Shown here: positions 25,638 through 33,261 of the stretch, one piece after another | How the letters are laid out: every line of letters starts with the position of its first letter | Numbering within the stretch: the first letter of the stretch is position 1 | Assembly: GCF_014466955.1 (NCBI RefSeq) | Contig: NZ_AP023396.1 | Location: 3,472,001-3,536,000, forward strand | Origin: Nocardia wallacei | GTDB taxonomy: Bacteria > Actinomycetota > Actinomycetes > Mycobacteriales > Mycobacteriaceae | Direction of reading: 5' to 3' | Length of the DNA stretch: 64,000 nt | Notes under the pieces: model-generated | What the model saw: the letters and a program-made list of their open reading frames with translations, nothing else | The model's database searches: none | What the model was told of the DNA's origin: nothing | Translations under genes and position numbers: made by a program

Positions 25638-26809
25638 CAGAGCCCCCGGGTGAACCCGTCGGGAATCACCACGTCGTCCGGACCGAGGTCGTGCACCGAC
25701 GAGTGCCCGAGGCCGTAGAGCGCGGCGTCGATGCCCTGGCGCAGCACCTCCAGCACGTTGTGCACCCCGTGCGAGCCGGCCGCGGCCATGCCCCACAGGT
25801 AGGGGCGGCCGATCATGACGGCGCGGGCGCCCAGGGCGAGCGCCTTGACGACATCGCCGCCGCGGCGCACGCCGCCGTCGAGCAGCACCTCCACCTGATC
25901 GCCGACGGCCGCGGCGATACCGGGCAGCAGCCGGATGGTCGCGGGCGTGGAATCGAGATTGTTGCCCCCGTGGTTGGAGACCGAAATCGCCGTCGCCCCG
26001 ATGTCGACGGCGCGCTTCGCGTCGTCGGGCCGGCCGACGCCCTTGACCAGGAACGGCCCGTCCCACTGCTGTCGCAGCCAGGCCAGGTCGTTCCAGGTGG
26101 GCGGCGGCGTGCCCATCCACTCGCCGTACGCGCCGAAGAAGGTCGGCCCCCGTTCACCGCGCGGCACCAGGTTCGGCGTGGTCAGGTCGGGCAGGTGCCC
26201 GGAGCGGGCGAACCGCCACAGCCAGCCGGGCCGCGCCAGCACCTGCGGCGCGAAACTCAGCGCGGTCCTGATGTCGATGCGTTCCGGCAGCGCCGGGCTG
26301 CCCCAGTCGCGGGCGGAGGCGAAAACCCAGTCCAGCGTGACGATGACGCCCTTGGCGCCGGCCGCGCGGGCACGGTCCAGCCGTGCGGTCATCGCGTCCT
26401 TGTCGCCGAGCCAGTACACCTGGAAGAACGTCTTGTCGTTGGCGGCGACCACCTCCTCGACGGGTTTGGAGCCGAAGGAGGACAGCCCGATCGCCGTGCC
26501 CGATTGCGCCGCCCCGCGCGCGACACCCACCTCACCCTCCGGGTCCACGGCCTGGACACCGGTCGGCGAGCAGATCACCGGCAGCGAAATCTCCTGCCCC
26601 AGTACGGTTGTGGACAGGTACCGGGTGGCGGGCAGGTCGGCGATGTGCGGCCGGAATCCGAGCTCGGCGAAGGCCGCGGCGTTGTCGTCGAGGGTCACGC
26701 CCGCCTCCGAGCCCGCCAGCAGCGCCAGATACACCGACCGGGGGACGCGCTTGTTCGCGCGCCGCTGTGCCTCGGCGACCGACTCGAACCAGTTGCGTGT
26801 GCTTGCCAT
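25637..26809 (-). CDS. mftD: Premycofactocin synthase MftD (FMN-dependent)
   Basis: A 390-residue member of the FMN-dependent alpha-hydroxy-acid dehydrogenase family (lactate oxidase fold). Visible features are FFQVYWLGDKD, GVIVTLDW, the phosphate-binding FLVKGVGRPDDAKRA, the active-site SNHGGNNLD and the FMN phosphate site LLDGGVRRGGDVVKALALGA. The usual catalytic HGGRQLD motif reads HGGNNLD, the characteristic variation of MftD. It oxidatively deaminates AHDP to premycofactocin, creating the redox-active alpha-keto amide. The ATG at 26809 has AAGGA upstream, 25 bases after the mftC stop. Confidence 0.95.
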   Translation of the reverse strand: MASTRNWFESVAEAQRRANKRVPRSVYLALLAGSEAGVTLDDNAAAFAELGFRPHIADLPATRYLSTTVLGQEISLPVICSPTGVQAVDPEGEVGVARGAAQSGTAIGLSSFGSKPVEEVVAANDKTFFQVYWLGDKDAMTARLDRARAAGAKGVIVTLDWVFASARDWGSPALPERIDIRTALSFAPQVLARPGWLWRFARSGHLPDLTTPNLVPRGERGPTFFGAYGEWMGTPPPTWNDLAWLRQQWDGPFLVKGVGRPDDAKRAVDIGATAISVSNHGGNNLDSTPATIRLLPGIAAAVGDQVEVLLDGGVRRGGDVVKALALGARAVMIGRPYLWGMAAAGSHGVHNVLEVLRQGIDAALYGLGHSSVHDLGPDDVVIPDGFTRGL

Positions 26810-26834
26810 GTGAAAGTCCTTGGGGGAGGCGGGG

Positions 26835-28010
26835 TTACCGGAGACCGGCCAGCGGGCTGGTGTCGCAGGCCCGGTCGGGAGCGCCGCCGGGGCGGGTGGC
26901 GGGCATGCCGAGGGCGACCGCCCGGCGGCCGGTGCGGGAGTGGTCCTTGTCCGGCGCGGGCCGCGCGCCCGCCACCGCCAGCGCGGATTCGGCGTTGCCG
27001 CGCACGCATTCGGGGTCCGGGCCGTCCAGCGGCAGGCCGGTGAAGAACTTCGCGGCCATGCAGCCGCCGCGGCAGGAGTCGAAGGCCGAGCACGAGGTGC
27101 AGCTGCCGCCGGTCTGCGGCTGCCGCAGCCGGGTGAACAGTTCCGATGTGCGCCAGACGGTTTCGAAGCCGCCCGGATCGCGGACGTTACCGGCGAGGAA
27201 TTCGTCGTGGATGGCGAACGGGCAGGCGTAGACGTCGCCCACCGGGTCGATCAGGCACACCACCCGGCCCGCGCCGCACAGATTCAGCCCGGGCAGCGGA
27301 TCCGAGCCGAGGGCGTTGAGGTGGAAGAAGGAGTCTCCGGTCAGCACACCCTCACCGTGCGCGACGAGCCAGTCGTAGAGCCGCAACTGCTGTTCGGCGG
27401 TGGGATGCAGCTCGTTCCAGACCTCGGCGCCGCGTCCGGACGGGCGCAGCCGGGTGATCCGCAGTTGCGCGCCGAAACGGTCGGCGATGGCCTTGAACTC
27501 GTCCAGCTGCCCGACATTGTGGCGGGTCATGACGACCGAGATCTTGAAATTCTCGAATCCGGCGGCGGCGAGGTTCTCCATCGCGCGATAGGCGGTGGCG
27601 AACGAGCCGGGCCCGCGCACCGCGTCGTTGACCTCCGGCGTCGCGCCGTCGATGGAGATCTGCACGTCGATGTAATCGGAACCCGCGAGCCGCCGCGCCC
27701 GCTCGGGCGTGAGCCGAATACCGTTGGTGGAGAACTTGACTCCCACACCGTGGCCGACCGCGTAGTCCACCAGCTCCCAGAAGTCGGGCCGGACGGTGGG
27801 TTCGCCGCCGCCGATGTTGACGTAGAACACCTGCATCCGCTCGAACTCGTCGATGACGGCCTCGGCCTCGGCCGTGGTCAATTCGCGCGGATCGCGCCGG
27901 CCCGACGACGACAGGCAGTGCTCGCACGCCAGATTGCAGGCGTAGGTCAGCTCCCACGTCAGGCAGATCGGTGAGGAGAGGCCGTGTTCGAAGTGTTTCA
28001 CCAGTTTCAT
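26835..28010 (-). CDS. mftC: Mycofactocin radical SAM maturase MftC
   Basis: This 391-residue radical SAM/SPASM enzyme carries the cluster-binding CNLACEHC motif at residues 25-32 and the SAM-binding NIGGGEPT. Its C-terminal SPASM domain has the cysteine set CGAGRVVC...CPF...CTSCSAFDSCRGGC for two auxiliary [4Fe-4S] clusters. MftC oxidatively decarboxylates the C-terminal tyrosine of MftA and then forms the carbon-carbon crosslink to the preceding valine. The C-terminal roughly 40 residues after EPDCVRGN-type sequence are a variable basic tail. It lies 18 bases behind mftB and is translated with the rest of the mft operon. Confidence 0.96.
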   Translation of the reverse strand: MKLVKHFEHGLSSPICLTWELTYACNLACEHCLSSSGRRDPRELTTAEAEAVIDEFERMQVFYVNIGGGEPTVRPDFWELVDYAVGHGVGVKFSTNGIRLTPERARRLAGSDYIDVQISIDGATPEVNDAVRGPGSFATAYRAMENLAAAGFENFKISVVMTRHNVGQLDEFKAIADRFGAQLRITRLRPSGRGAEVWNELHPTAEQQLRLYDWLVAHGEGVLTGDSFFHLNALGSDPLPGLNLCGAGRVVCLIDPVGDVYACPFAIHDEFLAGNVRDPGGFETVWRTSELFTRLRQPQTGGSCTSCSAFDSCRGGCMAAKFFTGLPLDGPDPECVRGNAESALAVAGARPAPDKDHSRTGRRAVALGMPATRPGGAPDRACDTSPLAGLR

Positions 28011-28028
28011 GGGTCGTCCTGTTCGCGG

Positions 28029-28319
28029 TCAGCGGGCGGTACGGGAGGCGATGGTGCCGGATTCGCACAGTCCGGCCAGGGCGCGCAGATAACGGTCGCG
28101 GTCGCGGGCCGGAACCGCGGCCGCGTCCAGGGCGCTGAGCACATCGGGTTGCCGGTCGAGTTCGCGGACCACCGTGACCAGCAGTGGTGTCTTCAGGAAG
28201 GACAGCCGCCGGGTCTCGTAGTCGTAGACCAGGGCGCCGAAGGGTTCGGGTCGCAGCGACACCGACCCCGCCAGACGGTAGGGCAGGGCCGGGTCGAACG
28301 CCGCCGGATCAGTAGACAC
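28029..28319 (-). CDS. mftB: Mycofactocin peptide chaperone MftB
   Basis: The small RiPP-recognition protein (PqqD-like) delivers MftA to MftC. The core YRLAGSVSLRPEPFGALVYD followed by RRLSFLKTPLL is characteristic of MftB. I chose GTG at 28319, which gives about 96 residues and overlaps the end of mftA by 11 bases; an ATG at 28343 inside mftA would add 8 residues. Either way it is translated directly behind the precursor gene. It binds peptide in the cytosol and has no catalytic residues. Confidence 0.92.
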   Translation of the reverse strand: MSTDPAAFDPALPYRLAGSVSLRPEPFGALVYDYETRRLSFLKTPLLVTVVRELDRQPDVLSALDAAAVPARDRDRYLRALAGLCESGTIASRTAR

Positions 28320-28419
28320 CGCACATGCCGTCGATCGAGACATCCTCGACGAGCAGGTCTTCCTCGACGAGCGCGTCGCTGTCGGCGACTACTGTGCGGT
28401 GGGCGGTCTGGTCGCTCAT
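28309..28419 (-). CDS. mftA: Mycofactocin precursor peptide MftA
   Basis: A 36-residue ribosomal precursor starting MSDQTAHRTV, with an acidic leader (VEEDLLVEDVS) and the conserved core IDGMCGVY at the C-terminus. The final Val-Tyr is the part converted into mycofactocin: MftC modifies it, MftE releases it, MftD oxidises it and MftF glycosylates the product. The ATG has GGAGGAGCC upstream, a strong ribosome-binding site. It is the first gene of mftABCDFE and lies divergent to mftR, 78 bases away. Confidence 0.96.
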   Translation of the reverse strand: MSDQTAHRTVVADSDALVEEDLLVEDVSIDGMCGVY

Positions 28420-28468
28420 GGCTCCTCCTGTGGGGGTCGGGGTCGAACGAGTGTGACCGTCAGCATAA

Positions 28469-28483
28469 TGACACCGGGTGACA
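28469..28483. promoter_or_regulatory. Candidate MftR operator between mftA and mftR
   Basis: TGACACCGGGTGACA is a 15-bp imperfect palindrome (TGxCACC-G-GGTGxCA, the x positions mismatched) in the 78-bp intergenic region. It lies upstream of mftA (start 28419) and just ahead of mftR (start 28497). Its size and position suit a TetR-family dimer controlling both directions. Assignment to MftR is inferred from location only. Confidence 0.5.
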
Positions 28484-28496
28484 AATTGGAAGGGTG

Positions 28497-29114
28497 ATGG
28501 CGGAAAAAAGATCGGCCGACAGCGGCGTGCCCGCCAGCCGACCGGGCCGGCGGCGCTCGACCAATGCCGTCGAACTGGAGCGGGCGGCCTTCGAGCTGTT
28601 CGAACGCCACGGATTCGACGCGACCACCGTGGAGGACATCGCGGCGGCGGTGGGCATCAGCAAGCGCACCTTCTTCCGCTACTTCGAGTCCAAGAACGAC
28701 GTCGTCTGGGGCGATTTCGGTGGGCAACTGGAGGTGATGCGCGCCCATTTCGCGCGCTGCCCGGACGATCAGCCGCTCATGGAGGCGGTGCGGACGGTGG
28801 TCGTGGAGTTCAACCGGTTCGATCCCGCGCACGTGCCCTGGCATCGCAAGCGGATGGAGCTGATCCTGAAAGTCCCTACCCTGCAAGCGCATTCGACGCT
28901 GCGGTTCCGGGAGTGGAGTGCCGTGGTGGCGGAGTTCGCCGCGGCGCGGCTCGGGGTGTCCGCGCGCGAGCTGATCCCGCAGTCGATCGCGAACGTCGCG
29001 CTCGGGGTGGCGGTCGCGGCCTACGAGTACTGGCTGACGCGGCCGGGCGCGGAACTCGCCGACATCATGGACCGGGCGTTCCGCGACCTGGCCGCGGGTT
29101 TCGACGTGGGGTGA
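28497..29114 (+). CDS. mftR: Mycofactocin system TetR-family regulator MftR
   Basis: A 205-residue TetR-type repressor. The N-terminal helix-turn-helix covers about residues 25-70 (TVEDIAAAVGISKRTFFRYF), followed by the helical ligand domain with WHRKRMELILKVPTLQAHS, recognisable in MftR proteins. Its divergent position next to mftA is the standard arrangement; MftR homologues repress mft genes and are reported to respond to long-chain acyl-CoA. The ATG at 28497 is preceded by GGAAGG; a GTG three bases earlier is an alternative. It probably controls itself and mftABCDFE through the palindrome at 28469-28483. Confidence 0.93.
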   Translation: MAEKRSADSGVPASRPGRRRSTNAVELERAAFELFERHGFDATTVEDIAAAVGISKRTFFRYFESKNDVVWGDFGGQLEVMRAHFARCPDDQPLMEAVRTVVVEFNRFDPAHVPWHRKRMELILKVPTLQAHSTLRFREWSAVVAEFAAARLGVSARELIPQSIANVALGVAVAAYEYWLTRPGAELADIMDRAFRDLAAGFDVG

Positions 29115-29133
29115 GCGACCCCTGCGGCGCCGG

Positions 29134-30297
29134 TCAGGCGCGGGCGCCCTCGATCAGCGTGGTGAGCACCTCGAAGCTGTCGTGCGCGGCGACCCCGGCG
29201 ACGGCCCGCTCCACACCCACCCGCGACACCTCGAACGGCTGCATCCGATCACCGGCCTCGGCGGTGCAGACGGCCGCCAGGTAGAACTCGGTGATCGCGG
29301 CCCGGTACAGCGTCCAGAGCCGTTCGCCGTCGACGTCGACACCGGCGTCGGCGAGCCGGGACGCGTACCGGCGCACCAGGTCTCGCTCGATCGTGCGGAG
29401 CAGCGCGGGCTCCACCGAGGCGTTCGCGAAGTAGGCGACATCGCGGATGCCGGCGCCCGCCGTGGCGATCTGCCAGTCCAGGAAGCCGGGTGCGCCGTCG
29501 GCGAAGAACAGGTTGCCCAGGTGCGGGTCGGCGTGGATCAGCGTCCGCGGTTGCGCGGCCCAGAAGGCGTCGATGTCGGCGCTGCGCTCGTAGAAGATCC
29601 GGCACCGGCGGCGCATCCCCGCCGGGATGAGATCCGCGCTGTGCCCGGTGATCTCGGCGAGGAAGCGGCGGCGGATGATGTCGCCCAGCCGGATGTCGGC
29701 GGCCGTGCGGGTGGCGAGCGGCCGCAGATCGCCCGCGAAGCGGTCGGTCTCCCAGAACGCGGCGTGCAGATCGCCCAGCGCGTCGACGACGGCCTCCGCC
29801 TCGGCCCGGGTGACGGTGTCGACCACCGTGCGGAATCGGGCCGTGGCCGACAGGTCCTCGAGTACCAGGACACTGCGCCGCCGGAGTCGATCGGATTGCG
29901 CGACATAGCATTTCGGCACCCGGACCGGCGGCTGCCCGCCCAGCGCGCGATAGGCCAGGATCTCGTGGAGCCCGAGACCGAACACGTTCATCAGGACGTG
30001 CTGCAGATAGTCGCTGGGCGGCAGCTTCACGAACAGGTGCGCCGGGACGTCGTCGGACTCGCTCTCGACCGCGATGCGGGCGCGCGCGGCCGTGCCGGAG
30101 TGCGTGTCGAGTACCCGCACCGAAGTGAGGGCGCCCGGCGGCAGGCCGAGCGCGTCGCCGAGCCAGCGCGCGGTCACCTGGTCGACGCGCAAGGGGATCG
30201 TCGTCCGGCCCGGCAGCGTGCGGTCGAGCCCGGCCCGGACCGCCTCCCGGGTAGCCATGCCCAGAGCGGACATCGTCGCGAACACCTGCGAGATCAC
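29134..30297 (-). CDS. Aminoglycoside-phosphotransferase-fold kinase
   Basis: This 387-residue protein has the APH/choline kinase-like fold. The nucleotide lysine is in AHLFVKLPPS, the catalytic loop is LIHADPHLGNLFF (HxDxxxxN), and the metal-binding aspartate is in PGFLDWQIA, where DWQ replaces the usual DFG or DWE. The family phosphorylates small molecules such as sugars, choline-like alcohols or acyl-CoA precursors; the substrate here is unknown. Many relatives in actinobacteria sit beside acyl-CoA dehydrogenase or SDR genes. It converges on mftR; a short gap separates it from the next minus-strand gene. Confidence 0.88.
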   Translation of the reverse strand: MISQVFATMSALGMATREAVRAGLDRTLPGRTTIPLRVDQVTARWLGDALGLPPGALTSVRVLDTHSGTAARARIAVESESDDVPAHLFVKLPPSDYLQHVLMNVFGLGLHEILAYRALGGQPPVRVPKCYVAQSDRLRRRSVLVLEDLSATARFRTVVDTVTRAEAEAVVDALGDLHAAFWETDRFAGDLRPLATRTAADIRLGDIIRRRFLAEITGHSADLIPAGMRRRCRIFYERSADIDAFWAAQPRTLIHADPHLGNLFFADGAPGFLDWQIATAGAGIRDVAYFANASVEPALLRTIERDLVRRYASRLADAGVDVDGERLWTLYRAAITEFYLAAVCTAEAGDRMQPFEVSRVGVERAVAGVAAHDSFEVLTTLIEGARA

Positions 30298-30383
30298 AAG
30301 CCGGCCTTTCCGTGGTGCGGCACAACCGCTTCCGGTGCCGCCGTGTGGATGTGATCCTCAGTTCTACCGCGCGGCGAGGAGTG

Positions 30384-30830
30384 TCAGGCGACCAGGTCGT
30401 CCCGGTCGAAGGGGGCGAAGAAGGCGTTCACGCCGGGCGCGGTGAGCACATCCGCGAGCGCGACGAAATCGTAGCGCGTGCCGGAATCGGCGGTGACGCT
30501 TCCGATCTGGGCGAGTTCCTCGTGCGCACGGTCGGGCAGCAGCGCGCGGTGCAGCCGGATCAGATCGGGGTCGGGCTCGCCGCCGCCCTGCTCGGCGTGC
30601 GTGATCATCAGGTGCAGGCACAGTTGCTGCGCCGGGGTGGCCGGGCGGGGATCGAGGCCGAGGGAGAATTTCCGCACCAGGGTGTCGAAGGTTTGCTCGA
30701 CGTAGTGCAGGAACACCGGCCGCGGGCTGTGCAGCATCTTCGCCCGCACCTCACCCGCCAACTCGCTACCCGCGTCGACCAGTACGTCCACCGTTCGAGG
30801 GGTGAGACCGGCGATGTCGAAACCACTCAT
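30384..30830 (-). CDS. Unknown small helical protein (148 aa)
   Basis: I do not recognise this 148-residue protein. It is acidic and mostly helical, with no signal peptide or transmembrane segment. Residues of about 40-80 (FLHYVEQTFDTLVRKFSLG) look like an amphipathic helix pair, and the C-terminus is FFAPFDRDDLVA. I chose the ATG at 30830 because an AGGAG ribosome-binding site lies 6 bases upstream; a longer in-frame start at 30881 lacks one. It lies between the phosphotransferase and the SDR in the same orientation, with an AT-rich promoter-like stretch just upstream (about 30910-30945). Confidence 0.75.
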   Translation of the reverse strand: MSGFDIAGLTPRTVDVLVDAGSELAGEVRAKMLHSPRPVFLHYVEQTFDTLVRKFSLGLDPRPATPAQQLCLHLMITHAEQGGGEPDPDLIRLHRALLPDRAHEELAQIGSVTADSGTRYDFVALADVLTAPGVNAFFAPFDRDDLVA

Positions 30831-30919
30831 GACGTCTCCTAGCGCGACGGACTCCGAACGGTGACACGAATCCGGGCCCACGGAGACCGTGCGCCCGGAA
30901 CGGCATTCTTGTCCTTGTA

Positions 30920-30936
30920 ACTGTAAATTATTCAGT
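30920..30936. promoter_or_regulatory. AT-rich imperfect palindrome upstream of the unknown 148-aa gene
   Basis: ACTG and CAGT flank a 9-base AT-rich centre (TAAATTATT) in one of the few AT-rich spots of the window. It lies about 90 bases before the start at 30830. It could be a promoter or an operator; no regulator is adjacent. Weak evidence. Confidence 0.25.
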
Positions 30937-30972
30937 ATTCGGCCACAAGGGTCCGCGATGATCTCGGGCCCG

Positions 30973-31701
30973 TCACATGAACCGGCCGCCGGTGACCTCG
31001 AGGGTGGCGCCGGTCATATACGACGACAGGTCCGAGGCCAGGAACAGCGCGACATTCGCGACCTCTTCCGGCTCCCCGGGGCGCGCCATCGGAATCTCCG
31101 ACAGCTTCTGGTCCCAGACGGCGGCGGGCACGGCCGTGGTCCTCGGCGTGCGGATCAGGCCGGGCTGGATCGCGTTGACCCGCACGCCGTGCCGGGCCGT
31201 CTCCTTCGCCGCGGCCTTGGTCAGCCCGACGATCCCGGCCTTGGCGGCCGAGTAGTTGGTCTGGCCCGCCATCCCCACCTTGCCCGACAGGCAGGAGAGG
31301 TTGACGATGCTGCCGCGCCCGCGTTCGCGCATGATCGCCGCGGCCAGCCGGGTGCCGTGCCAGGCGCCCTTCAGGTGTACGGCGATGACCTGATCGAACT
31401 CGTCCTCGGTCATGGTGCGCAGGCCGGCGTCGCGGGTGATCCCGGCGTTGTTCACCATGACGTCGAGCGCGCCGAACTCGGTGACGGCCGTGGCGAGCAG
31501 CGCTTCGACGTCCGCGGCGCGGGTGACGTCGCAGCGCATCGCCCGCGTCACCTCGGGCCCCAGCTTGTCCTGCGCGCCACCGGGATTCAGGTCGCCGACG
31601 ACCACCCGGGCGCCCGCGCGCACGAACGTCTCGGCGATGGCGAAGCCGATGTCCTGGGCCCCGCCGGTGACCACGGCGACCCGACCGGTGAGAAGCGACA
31701 C
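30973..31701 (-). CDS. Short-chain dehydrogenase/reductase (FabG-like)
   Basis: A 242-residue classical SDR. The cofactor motif reads [11 protein letters not shown], where Asp replaces the middle glycine of TGxxxGxG, a variant known in some SDRs. NNAG follows at about residue 86. The catalytic tetrad is visible as Asn in the HLKG region, Ser in NLSCLSGK, and Tyr/Lys in YSAAKAG. It should reduce or oxidise an alcohol/ketone with NAD(P)H in the cytosol. SDRs are often clients of mycofactocin, but those belong to specific subfamilies, and I cannot show that this is one. The GTG start at 31701 has AGAGG upstream. Confidence 0.9.
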   Translation of the reverse strand: MSLLTGRVAVVTGGAQDIGFAIAETFVRAGARVVVGDLNPGGAQDKLGPEVTRAMRCDVTRAADVEALLATAVTEFGALDVMVNNAGITRDAGLRTMTEDEFDQVIAVHLKGAWHGTRLAAAIMRERGRGSIVNLSCLSGKVGMAGQTNYSAAKAGIVGLTKAAAKETARHGVRVNAIQPGLIRTPRTTAVPAAVWDQKLSEIPMARPGEPEEVANVALFLASDLSSYMTGATLEVTGGRFM

Positions 31702-32226
31702 GGTGAAACCTCTTCAGTACTGGGTTGATCCGAGGCCGACCGCGATCGCGCGGCCGTGCTGGACCGCACGTCGGCACCGGCCGCGCACGTGCCCTCCTCG
31801 GATCGCCGTGCGCCGGGGCCCGCGGCCGGGACCGTGGTCGCGGCGATCGGCAAGGCACTGTCGTACGGTATATCGTAAGGACAACGGTAGTTGCCCGGGA
31901 AGTCACTCTATGACCGCATGCGCCGCGCGCGCAAGGGCGCCGTCGCGCATACGCCATCCGCCCGGTCCCGCAGGCGGACAACGCCATCCGGCCTCGGCGG
32001 GCCATGGTTCGCGGCCGACACCCTCGACCGTGGCGCCCGCACCGGATGGGCGGGTCGTGATCACCGGCGTCGCCTCGGAGGTCACCGATCGGCGTCCGCG
32101 GCCGATATCTCGGGGGTGCTGCCGTCGCCGCTGGCCGGCAGGCTCGCCGATCTCGACGGCGCCGTGACGGGCCGCGCGCGACTGCCGCTGTAGGGCGCGG
32201 TCGGGCGACCGTTAAGGTGGGCATTC
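31702..32226. other. 525-bp stretch without a confident gene
   Basis: Between the SDR start and the folD-like start I find no convincing intact gene. From an ATG at 31911 a plus-strand frame reads with high third-position GC to about 32085 (including PDGRVVITGVASEVTD). Good coding character then moves to another frame (ADISGVLPSPLAGRLADLDG) ending in TAG at 32191-32193. This looks like a decayed or frameshifted gene, but a minus-strand frame over 31903-32085 is also open, so I leave it unassigned. A palindrome lies at 31864-31877. Confidence 0.4.
31864..31877. promoter_or_regulatory. TACG-TATA-CGTA palindrome, operator candidate
   Basis: TACGGTATATCGTA is palindromic in 12 of 14 positions. 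It sits in AT-richer intergenic DNA, 163 bases upstream of the SDR start and 34 bases before a possible broken ORF. Sites of this kind are typical of TetR or PadR-family regulators. No such regulator gene is adjacent. Confidence 0.35.
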
Positions 32227-33081
32227 GTGGACACGACTTCGCTGACCGGCAAGGAACTCGCCGCCGCACTCAACGCCGACACCGAGCAGCGCGCCGCCGC
32301 GCTCACCGAGCGGGGGAGCGCGCCGCGACTGGTGCTGGTGGTGGCCAACGACGATCCGGCCAGCGGCTGGTACGTGAAGTCGCTGCAACGTGCCGCGGAC
32401 CGCCTCGGAATCGCTTGTGACACCGTCGATCTGGGCGCCGACGCGACCGCGGAAGCGATTCGCGCCGAGCTGACGAAGCTGAGCGGCGATCCGGCCGTCG
32501 ACGCGGTCATGCTGCAGACGCCGCTGCCGGCCGGTGTGGCGCTGGACGACGTCAGCTCCGCCATCGCCGCGGGCAAGGACGTCGACGGCGTGAGCCCGCT
32601 GTCGCTGGGCCTGCTCGCGGCCGGGCTGCCCACCTTCCCCCCGGCCACGGCCGAGGCGGTCGTGGAACTGGCCGCGCACCACGGGATTCCGCTCGCCGGT
32701 CGCCACGTGGCGGTCGTGGGCCGCTCGAACGTGGTCGGTAAACCGCTGGCCCAACTGCTGCTGGCGGAGAACGCGACCGTGACCGTGTGCCACTCCCGCA
32801 CCGTGGACCTCCCCGCGGTCACCGCCGCGGCGGATATCGTGGTCGCGGCCGTGGGCCGCGCGGGCCTGATCACCGGCGAGCACGTGCGCGAGGGAGCCGT
32901 GGTGATCGACGTCGGCACCAACGAGGGCCCCGACGGCGGCATCGTGGGCGATGTGGACGCGGCATCGGTGCGGGGCCGCGCCGGTGCGCTGAGCCCGGTG
33001 CCGGGCGGTGTCGGTCCGGTGACCACGGCCCTGCTCATGCGCCACGTGGTGCGCGCGGCGGAGTCCGGGCGCGCGGACTAG
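32227..33081 (+). CDS. FolD-like methylenetetrahydrofolate dehydrogenase lacking the catalytic lysine
   Basis: A 284-residue protein with the whole FolD architecture. Signatures are VMLQTPLPAGV, KDVDGVSPLSLG, the Rossmann motif VVGRSNVVGKPLAQLLL, and SPVPGGVGPVT near the end. In normal FolD the first active-site motif is YVxxK (E. coli IYVASKRKACEEVG); here the aligned stretch is WYVKSLQRAADRLG, so the catalytic lysine is replaced by leucine. In the human enzyme that lysine is needed for the cyclohydrolase step. This paralogue may therefore keep only the dehydrogenase step or act on another one-carbon carrier. The GTG start has AAGGTGG upstream. It stands apart from other folate genes, but a cyclohydrolase-family gene lies 3.7 kb downstream. 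Confidence 0.88.
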   Translation: MDTTSLTGKELAAALNADTEQRAAALTERGSAPRLVLVVANDDPASGWYVKSLQRAADRLGIACDTVDLGADATAEAIRAELTKLSGDPAVDAVMLQTPLPAGVALDDVSSAIAAGKDVDGVSPLSLGLLAAGLPTFPPATAEAVVELAAHHGIPLAGRHVAVVGRSNVVGKPLAQLLLAENATVTVCHSRTVDLPAVTAAADIVVAAVGRAGLITGEHVREGAVVIDVGTNEGPDGGIVGDVDAASVRGRAGALSPVPGGVGPVTTALLMRHVVRAAESGRAD

Positions 33082-33261
33082 CTGACATCACAACTAGCCC
33101 GCGGCGCGGCCGCGAGGGCGGTATCCTCCGGGGGCATGAACGCGTCGCCGGGAGCCGGGCGATCGCGTTCGCGATTTCGCCTCGCGGTCCGGTGAGCCGC
33201 GGTTCGTGTCGGGAGTGCGGGCGAAAGCATGTGTGCGCCGGTGTAATTCGAGGGGGAGCGA

